A stretch of DNA of 19,946 nt, taken from positions 1 through 19,946 of the forward strand of contig CAZDLO010000064.1 of assembly GCA_964506325.1 (NCBI GenBank). The letters run 5' to 3'. The DNA is from CAINVV01 sp964506325. Lineage in GTDB: Bacteria > Bacteroidota > Bacteroidia > Bacteroidales > Prolixibacteraceae. Both the position numbers and the translations under genes were made by a program. Positions 14,504-19,946 of this stretch are shown here, in pieces. The notes under the pieces were generated by a model. The model did not search any database. It saw only the letters and a program-made list of their open reading frames with translations, and was not told the DNA's origin. Each line of letters begins with the position of its first letter. The stretch's first letter is position 1.

Positions 14504-14941
14504 ATGAAGAGTTACGATCCTCAGATGCATTCTGCCGAACATATACTGAACCAGACGATGGTCAGAATGTTGGGTTGCGAACGGTCTTTTTCGAGCCATA
14601 TTGAAAAGAAAAAATCTAAATGTGATTATCATTTTGACAGGTCGCTGACCCCGGAAGAGGAAAATGAGCTGACCGCCAGAATAAACAGGGTAATTGACGA
14701 AAGGCTGGATGTTTCTGAGCAACTGATTTCACTTGAAGAAGCCGGTCAAGCCTTTAATCTGAAAAGGTTGCCGGATGAAAGTGGAGATCTTGTCAGGATC
14801 GTATCCATTGGAAATTATGACAAATGCCCCTGCATTGGTCCACACGTCGGAAATACGGCCGAAATAGGTAAATTCCAGCTGGTTTCCACCAGTTTTGAGG
14901 ACGGAGTATTAAGGGTCAGGTTTAAATTAAATAAACCCTGA
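14504..14941 (+). CDS. AlaX-type trans-editing protein (alanyl-tRNA synthetase editing domain)
   Basis: A free-standing tRNA_SAD domain of 145 residues that hydrolyses mis-charged tRNA, classically Ser- or Gly-tRNA(Ala). The zinc ligands are visible: H9 and H13 in MHSAEHIL, then C110 and H114 in CPCIGPHVGNT. The central FSSHIEKKKSKCDYHFD (28-45) aligns with the AlaRS editing core, and the C-terminal GKFQLVSTSFEDGVLRVRFKL is the usual ending. It is shorter than AlaX forms with extra N-terminal domains, so it is a minimal version. It precedes the helicase gene by only 2 bases, so the two are co-translated although their functions differ. Substrate specificity is not determined by sequence reading. 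Confidence 0.8.
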   Translation: MKSYDPQMHSAEHILNQTMVRMLGCERSFSSHIEKKKSKCDYHFDRSLTPEEENELTARINRVIDERLDVSEQLISLEEAGQAFNLKRLPDESGDLVRIVSIGNYDKCPCIGPHVGNTAEIGKFQLVSTSFEDGVLRVRFKLNKP

Positions 14942-14943
14942 AA

Positions 14944-17900
14944 ATGCCAGAAAGAGGAGGTTTGACTATTTATAAAGCATCGGCTGGATCCGGCAAGACC
15001 TTCAGTCTGGTTGGGGAGTACCTTAAGTTGTTGTATGCAGATGCCTATTCCTACAAGCATATACTTGCAGTGACTTTTACCAACAAGGCCACTGCCGAAA
15101 TGAAAGAAAGGATATTGAAAGAGTTATCCGCCCTTTCCAGGGGCGGGGAATCAAAATACCTCGATATCCTGACTGACTTTGGCAGTGAAGGTGACATCAG
15201 GAGAAAAGCAACAATAATCCTGAAGTTGATCCTTCATGATTATTCCCGTTTTTCCGTTATGACAATTGATAGTTTTTTCCAGAAAGTTATCAGGTCATTT
15301 GCCAGGGAAATAAAGCTGAACGCCTCCTTCAAGACCGAGATCGACAACAGGCAGGCCCTTGAACATGCCGTTGACCTTATGTTCCAGGAGATCGACAGCA
15401 ATGATCTCCTGAAGAGCTGGATGGTGATGTTTCTCGAAGATAACCTGGAGGAGGGCAGGAGCTGGGATTTTAAGAAAGAGTTGCTCAAGTTCGGCAAAGA
15501 GGTTGAAAAGGAGACCTTCAAGGTACATGGTGATGAACTCCTGGAAACACTTGCCGGGAAGGAACAACTGAACAATTATGTGGCCGGGATCAAGAAACTG
15601 TTAAAGGACATTCAAGACAGGCTCAAAATATTCGGCCGGGACGGACTGGAGCTTATCAGCCAGGCAGGACTGACCTACGACCAGTTTAAAGGGGGGAGAA
15701 CCTCTTTTTCCAACCACTTCAATAAACTGGCTGCCGGGAAATTTGAACCGCCTGGCAAAACTGTTCTGGAAGCTTGTGATAATCCCGGAATCTGGTCCAA
15801 AAAGACTGATTCCAATGATCTGAAGGATAAGATTGAAAAATTGTATTACAATGGCCTTAACCAGCTTTTAAAAGATTCAATTGAAGTTTTACTTGAAGAG
15901 TATACCAGGATCAATACCGCACAAGCTATTTTAAAGAATATTTACCCGTTTGGCCTTTTAGGCAATATAGCTTTAAAGATTAAGGAGGTTTTGGCCGATA
16001 GCAATTCCGTATTGCTGAGTGATTCCGGCAGAATCATCGGGAAAATAATTGAAGGCAATGACACCCCGTTCATCTACGAAAAAGTAGGGATGATATACCA
16101 CCATTTCATGCTGGATGAGTTTCAGGATACCTCACGTCAGCAATGGATGAATTTCAAACCATTGATTGAAAATGCAATTGCATCGGGGAACTCTTCGCTG
16201 GTGGTTGGTGATGTCAAACAATCGATTTACCGCTGGAGAAATGGTGACTGGAACCTTCTGGCCAACCAGCTAGCTGCCGATCTTTCGCATCTTGGTGTTG
16301 AAACAAAAGACTTAAATATCAACTGGCGAAGCAAACAAAACATTGTTGATTTCAACAATTCCCTTTTCATGAGGGCCTCACAATATCTCAATGGATGGTT
16401 GGAATCAGAAACCGAGGACAAGCCGTTTCCGGACCTTAAAGGTGTCATTTCCGGTGCCTATTCCGACCAGTTACAAACATGTCCTCAACAAGGAAATCCG
16501 GGAGGTTATGTCAGATTATCCTTTATTGAAGCGGATGGTAGTTCCAGGAAGATTGATTTCATGGGAAAGGCCCTGTCAGAACTTATCGTGCAACTGGAAG
16601 CAGTCCAGCGATCTGGCGTCAGGGCCGAAGAAATTACAATTCTTGTCAGGGAAAACTCAGAAGCTGAAAAAGTTGCGAAAGCTTTGTGGGAACGAAAAAA
16701 GACCAACCCACAACCAGGCTGTTCGTATGATGTCATCACAAGCGACACACTAAAAATAGGCCAATCGCCGGTTGTCAGATTTCTTGTCAACTTTTTCAGG
16801 GTATTTACCCGCAAAGAAATCCAACCGGTCAGGGGAGAGATTTTGTATTCATATTACCGTGTTTTATTACCGTTGATCGATCAGACAGAAGAGGATCCAC
16901 CCTCCGGCCTTCATGTTTTTTTCGATCCTGATTCCCCCTTGCCTGAACTCTTTGAAAAGTGGCTGGAGGTGGAAGAACAGTCCGAATTTCTCTCGGCATT
17001 GCTTGCGTTACCGCTTTTTGAGATTGTTGTATTGGTGGCCGATCATTTCAGGTTAGGAAAAGTGACTGGTGAAAAAGTTTACCTGCAGGCATTTATGGAT
17101 TTAGTACTGGAATATGGCAGGGGAGACTATGGCGGGATTCCCGGGTTTCTGGATTGGTGGGAATCAGCTGGAAGCAATAAGACCATAAACCTGCCTTCCG
17201 TAAAAAATTTCATCAGGATCTCATCCATACATCAGTCAAAAGGCCTGGAATACCACACGGTATTTATCCCGTTCTGCAACTGGGAAATTGCGCTGAATAC
17301 TTATAAACCTAACTATTTATGGGCAGTACCGGAGGGAGACCCTTTCGACTTGTTGAATATCGTGCTTGTTAAATGTGACAGCACACTTAGAAATTCGGCC
17401 TTTTCCCACGATTATTACACGGAAACGATGTTGAGCACCATGGATAATCTGAACCTGCTCTATGTCGCTATGACAAGGGCAGTGAACCATCTTTTTGTCA
17501 TCATGCCCTACAAGGAGGGTAACAACAAACCGGTCACAGTCGGGGAGCTTATCCAGCACCTGGTAGAAGAGCCCTTCCTGGCCGATAGTATTGACAGGCA
17601 GAAATACATTGATTTTGAAAATTACTGGAATCCTGTGACTAAAATCCTGGAGTCCGGGCAATTCATTGAAACTGGGGAAGAAGAATTATCCGCAGCAGAG
17701 AAAGTTCCCAATGATGCGCTGATTTTGAATTCAAACAGCATGAAGATGAATATCCGACTGCACAGCAGGGACTACTTTCGGTTGACAGGTGACAATCAGA
17801 CTGAAAGAATCAACAGGGGAACAGTTATGCACCAGGTGTTTGAGAATATAAGAACCAGGAAAGACGTCGGACCAGCGGTGAATTCAATGGTATCAGCCGG

Positions 17901-18234
17901 ACTGCTGACTGTCGGGGAGGGCGGAGAGCTCTTCACCCGGATTGATGGCTTGTTGCAACAGTCCCCTTATATGGAGTGGTTCGATGACCAGTGGAAAGTA
18001 TTGAATGAAAGGGATATTCTCCGGTATGGTGAAACGAGGCACAGGCCCGACAGGGTTATGCTAAAGGATGGCAGGGCGGTAGTCATTGATTATAAAACCG
18101 GTGAGAAATCAGACAAAGATACCAGGCAGATGCGAGGATACCTGAGCGACCTGAAGTCAATGGGTTATTCCCCATGTGAAGGGAATATCTGGTATCTTGC
18201 AAAAAATGAAATAGTTAAAGTTGAATTAGTGTAA
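14944..18234 (+). CDS. AddA/RecB-like UvrD-family helicase with C-terminal PD-(D/E)XK nuclease
   Basis: A 1096-residue helicase-nuclease for double-strand-break end processing and recombination. Superfamily 1A motifs are all present: Walker A ASAGSGKT (12-19), motif Ia TFTNKATAEMKERI (44-57), Walker B LDEFQDT (390-396), motif III VGDVKQSIYRWRNGD (421-435), motif V SSIHQSKGLEYHTVF (760-774) and motif VI LLYVAMTRA (838-846). The C-terminal nuclease shows H963 in GTVMHQVFENI, D1036 in RPDRV, and D1049/K1051 in VVIDYKTG. The architecture matches the AddA subunit of AddAB. The usual addB partner is not next to it in this window; the neighbours are an AlaX gene 2 bases upstream and a thioesterase 8 bases downstream. 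AddA is favoured over RecB, but the gene symbol is withheld because the partner is not seen. Confidence 0.88.
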   Translation: MPERGGLTIYKASAGSGKTFSLVGEYLKLLYADAYSYKHILAVTFTNKATAEMKERILKELSALSRGGESKYLDILTDFGSEGDIRRKATIILKLILHDYSRFSVMTIDSFFQKVIRSFAREIKLNASFKTEIDNRQALEHAVDLMFQEIDSNDLLKSWMVMFLEDNLEEGRSWDFKKELLKFGKEVEKETFKVHGDELLETLAGKEQLNNYVAGIKKLLKDIQDRLKIFGRDGLELISQAGLTYDQFKGGRTSFSNHFNKLAAGKFEPPGKTVLEACDNPGIWSKKTDSNDLKDKIEKLYYNGLNQLLKDSIEVLLEEYTRINTAQAILKNIYPFGLLGNIALKIKEVLADSNSVLLSDSGRIIGKIIEGNDTPFIYEKVGMIYHHFMLDEFQDTSRQQWMNFKPLIENAIASGNSSLVVGDVKQSIYRWRNGDWNLLANQLAADLSHLGVETKDLNINWRSKQNIVDFNNSLFMRASQYLNGWLESETEDKPFPDLKGVISGAYSDQLQTCPQQGNPGGYVRLSFIEADGSSRKIDFMGKALSELIVQLEAVQRSGVRAEEITILVRENSEAEKVAKALWERKKTNPQPGCSYDVITSDTLKIGQSPVVRFLVNFFRVFTRKEIQPVRGEILYSYYRVLLPLIDQTEEDPPSGLHVFFDPDSPLPELFEKWLEVEEQSEFLSALLALPLFEIVVLVADHFRLGKVTGEKVYLQAFMDLVLEYGRGDYGGIPGFLDWWESAGSNKTINLPSVKNFIRISSIHQSKGLEYHTVFIPFCNWEIALNTYKPNYLWAVPEGDPFDLLNIVLVKCDSTLRNSAFSHDYYTETMLSTMDNLNLLYVAMTRAVNHLFVIMPYKEGNNKPVTVGELIQHLVEEPFLADSIDRQKYIDFENYWNPVTKILESGQFIETGEEELSAAEKVPNDALILNSNSMKMNIRLHSRDYFRLTGDNQTERINRGTVMHQVFENIRTRKDVGPAVNSMVSAGLLTVGEGGELFTRIDGLLQQSPYMEWFDDQWKVLNERDILRYGETRHRPDRVMLKDGRAVVIDYKTGEKSDKDTRQMRGYLSDLKSMGYSPCEGNIWYLAKNEIVKVELV

Positions 18235-18242
18235 TAGCATAT

Positions 18243-18731
18243 ATGGTAAGAAAAATTTCAAATCCCTACCTGAAGTCGGGAAGGAAAGATTACAATTGTT
18301 TTGGCTGCTCCCCCAACAACGACAAGGGTTTACAGCTCAGTTTTGAACTTGACGGGGATGAAGTGGTAGCAAAATGGAGTCCGCAAAAATGGGCAGAGGG
18401 ATTCAGGAATATACTGCATGGGGGCATACAGGCTGCTTTGCTGGATGAACTTTGCAGCTGGGTTGTTCAGTCTGTTTGCAAGACTGTTGGTGTAACAACC
18501 TCCATGGAAGTAAGCTACAGAAGAGCCGTATTGATCAGTGACGGGGAAATTACGTTAAGGGCCAGGCTTACGGAGCAGAACAGCAGGATGGCATTTGTAG
18601 AAGGCAGAATCCTGAGCAGTGATGGTACCGTTTGTGCTACAGCCAGGTGCAGGTTTTTCCTGTTTCCTCTCGACAAGGCGATGGCTGAATTTGATTATCC
18701 GGGAATAGAAGCCTTCTTCGAGGAAGGATAA
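18243..18731 (+). CDS. PaaI-family (hotdog) thioesterase
   Basis: A hotdog-fold acyl-CoA thioesterase-like protein of 162 residues. The N-terminal CFGCSPNNDKGLQLSF resembles the CxxCGxxNxxGL segment of PaaI-like enzymes. The catalytic helix carries LHGGIQAALLDEL with H59-G60-G61 and acidic residues D68/E69, followed by the conserved TTSMEVSYRRAV strand. The natural substrate cannot be read. It starts 8 bases after the helicase stop and is the last gene of that operon; the stop codon lies inside a GGATAAAG repeat. Confidence 0.8.
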   Translation: MVRKISNPYLKSGRKDYNCFGCSPNNDKGLQLSFELDGDEVVAKWSPQKWAEGFRNILHGGIQAALLDELCSWVVQSVCKTVGVTTSMEVSYRRAVLISDGEITLRARLTEQNSRMAFVEGRILSSDGTVCATARCRFFLFPLDKAMAEFDYPGIEAFFEEG

Positions 18732-18755
18732 AGGATAAAGTTAAAAGGATAAAGG
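18724..18755. repeat. Short direct repeats of GGATAAAG at the 3' end of the thioesterase gene
   Basis: Three copies of GGATAAAG (one formed from GGATAA-AGG) lie in about 30 bases, starting at the thioesterase stop codon and ending in AAAGGGAG. This is a low-complexity tract that could arise by slippage and marks the change from conserved genes to the repeat-rich, AT-rich tail. Confidence 0.45.
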
Positions 18756-18780
18756 GAGTACGCCGCTGGGTGCTTTTGGG

Positions 18781-18832
18781 TGCAGCGATTTGTAATCGAT
18801 GATAGGTCGAAAATGCGGTTACCAACCGCATC
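18781..18832. repeat. REP-like pair of short palindromes
   Basis: CGATT-tgt-AATCG (18786-18798) and ATGCGGTT-acc-AACCGCAT (18813-18831) are adjacent small hairpins with 3-base loops, separated by about 14 bases. Paired GC-rich hairpins with tiny loops between genes are typical of REP/BIME-like elements mobilised by RAYT transposases in Bacteroidetes. No transposase gene is nearby, and this would be a single copy within the window, so the family is inferred. Confidence 0.45.
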
Positions 18833-19013
18833 ACCCTAGTTTGTCCCACACAATCCCCACCCCCTAAAGCTTTGGTATTCAAATAACTTTAGGTACATTT
18901 ACTTTTGGATAACCGACAACAAATCTGCCTAAATACACCCAAATCCGGCATATAGGCGCAAGTTTGTAGTGTATTTAAACGATTTATGCGGCATTTTAAA
19001 ACGACATCCTAAT
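18833..19013. other. Intergenic stretch at the boundary to the AT-rich tail
   Basis: No gene seen. GC falls noticeably within this stretch. It includes an imperfect inverted repeat, CCGgCATA (18945-18952, lower-case g unpaired) with TATGCGG (18985-18991), separated by 32 bases. A GTG at 18969 opens the frame of the next gene, but the ATG at 19014 is the more credible start. The stretch has the look of a dispersed repeat, but copies elsewhere in the genome cannot be checked here. Confidence 0.3.
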
Positions 19014-19692
19014 ATGAATGATTTCTATAAACAGCCAAAGATTTTACAATGGATAGAATCCATTCTGTTGATGTTATTGGGCTTTTTGCCAGCACTTACT
19101 ATAATTGAAAAAGGGTTCTCTCAGCCACTCTTTTACTTACTATTCATTGTTTATGTTCCTTTAGGTCAATTTGCTTTTACGCCCTTTTTTAGACTTATCG
19201 GTGTATACAAGTATTACTCCCCAATGTTACTTGGCTATATGGCAAACAATCTTCAAATAGATTTACATAGCGGTAGTAGCTTTGACTATCTATTTGTTAT
19301 GAAAAAATGCAAATCAGGAATTGAATTTAGAAATAGGATGTTGATTTATCACTTAGAAGGATTATTAAACCTTATTCAATTAATCNNNNNNNNNNATTCA
19401 GTTAATCGAGAATAAAAGCATACCTGAAACAGTAAATATTGTAGGGACATCCTATTTTTTCAACGTCAGGACATTATATAAAATTGGGTTTGAGATTATA
19501 AATCCATCCTTGTTCTATAGACTAAACCTATTTGTAAATTTTATAGACTTAATTTGGATGTATTCTCTTTCGCAAGGAAAATTGTCAATTCCCAAGATAT
19601 GGAATGCAAAAAAGGCAAGTATAACTGGAGTAAAATTAATAGAAAGTAAAAAGCTTATAGAAGTACTTTATGACAAAATGAAACCCACATGA
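19014..19692 (+). CDS. Unrecognised membrane protein, interrupted by an assembly gap
   Basis: Two pieces of one probable gene. The first (19014-19385, 124 residues) begins MNDFYKQPKILQWIE and has hydrophobic spans at about 16-35 and 37-60 (SILLMLLGFLPALTIIE, PLFYLLFIVYVPLGQFAF). A 10-N gap follows, and the second piece (19396-19689) is open to a TGA at 19692. Read literally, ten Ns shift the frame and give an early stop at 19415. However, the 12 bases before and after the gap are nearly identical, and collapsing them yields one uninterrupted 218-residue protein ending LYDKMKPT. The second half includes GTSYFFNVRTLYKIGFEI and a hydrophobic stretch FVNFIDLIWMYSL. I do not recognise the family and assign no function. 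Base composition is clearly lower in GC than the genes before 18731, consistent with recent transfer. Confidence 0.55.
19386..19395. other. Assembly gap of 10 Ns
   Basis: Ten undetermined bases. The left flank ends ATTCAATTAATC and the right flank begins ATTCAGTTAATC, differing at one position. This suggests two contig ends that overlap and were padded with Ns rather than merged, so the true distance is probably negative. Confidence 0.85.
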
Positions 19693-19946
19693 CAATAAAT
19701 TATTTACGTATGAAAGTAGTTTCTTTTATTTTTTATTTGGCGTTCCTATTTCAAACTCTCCATTCAGAAGAAACACAATTATGGAATGGTAAAGTATATT
19801 CCATTGAGTTAAAGGACTCAGTTCAATATGCTTTTCAGAAAGCCAAATATACTCTTTTTATTCCAAAAGAAGTAAAAAAAATTAAAGGAATTCTTATTCA
19901 TCAGCATGGTTGTATAATGCAATGTACAGGTGAGCCTATAGCTTAT
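19689..19946 (+). CDS. N-terminal part of an exported alpha/beta-hydrolase-like protein, cut by the window end
   Basis: A partial reading frame of at least 86 codons running off the window. It begins either at the ATG at 19689, which overlaps the previous stop as ATGA and suggests translational coupling, or at the in-frame ATG at 19710. The latter starts a typical signal peptide, MKVVSFIFYLAFLFQTLHS. The mature part contains YTLFIPKEVKKIKGILIHQHGC, which resembles the first core strand and oxyanion-loop region of esterase-like alpha/beta hydrolases. The catalytic serine, acid and histidine would lie beyond the window, so the family call is tentative. GC is low, as in the neighbouring membrane protein gene. 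Confidence 0.5.
   Translation, partial: MTINYLRMKVVSFIFYLAFLFQTLHSEETQLWNGKVYSIELKDSVQYAFQKAKYTLFIPKEVKKIKGILIHQHGCIMQCTGEPIAY

Overview
The window looks like chromosomal DNA of a Bacteroidota bacterium, probably Bacteroidales/Marinilabiliales-like. The evidence is a Bacteroidetes-type arm-binding tyrosine recombinase, a short ECF sigma factor with a single-pass anti-sigma-like partner and a DUF4097 protein, a DUF4369/DUF5106-type thioredoxin-fold lipoprotein-like gene, an AddA-like helicase-nuclease, and starts with A-rich rather than Shine-Dalgarno leaders. No rRNA, tRNA, CRISPR array or complete insertion sequence was found.

Layout. (1) Positions 1-1250 hold the end of a mobile or genomic island: an integrase gene on the minus strand, interrupted by an in-frame TAA, with tandem 12-mers and a Bacteroidetes-like -7 box in front of it and two orphan hairpins beyond. 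(2) Positions 1380-5645 are a tight four-gene operon, kdnA-kdnB-kdsA-(transaldolase/CBS fusion). It starts at a near-perfect sigma-54 promoter and ends at a strong terminator. KdsA makes Kdo-8-phosphate, and KdnB and KdnA turn Kdo into 8-amino-Kdo (Kdo8N) for lipid A. The fourth gene joins an FSA/transaldolase-like barrel to the kind of CBS pair normally found on the arabinose-5-phosphate isomerase KdsD. This is the most interesting item in the window: it may be an unusual or regulated supplier of the KdsA substrate. (3) Positions 5761-8612 carry two exported glycan-processing enzymes, a sialate O-acetylesterase-family esterase and a GH29 alpha-L-fucosidase, closed by a bidirectional terminator.

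(4) Positions 8630-11759 on the minus strand hold a ribulokinase and a TlpA-like periplasmic thiol-disulfide protein. (5) Positions 11982-14191 on the minus strand are an ECF sigma factor, a membrane anti-sigma-like protein and an exported DUF4097 repeat protein, arranged as one operon with a short overlap. (6) Positions 14504-18731 on the plus strand are a second compact operon: an AlaX-type tRNA editing protein, an AddA/RecB-like helicase-nuclease of 1096 residues, and a PaaI-type thioesterase.

(7) From about 18732 to the end the character changes: short repeats, REP-like palindromes, and a clear drop in GC to roughly one third. Then come an unrecognised membrane protein gene cut by a 10-N assembly gap and the start of an exported alpha/beta-hydrolase-like gene. 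The two gap flanks are near-identical, and collapsing them restores a single reading frame, so the gap is probably an unmerged contig overlap. The window ends inside the last gene.
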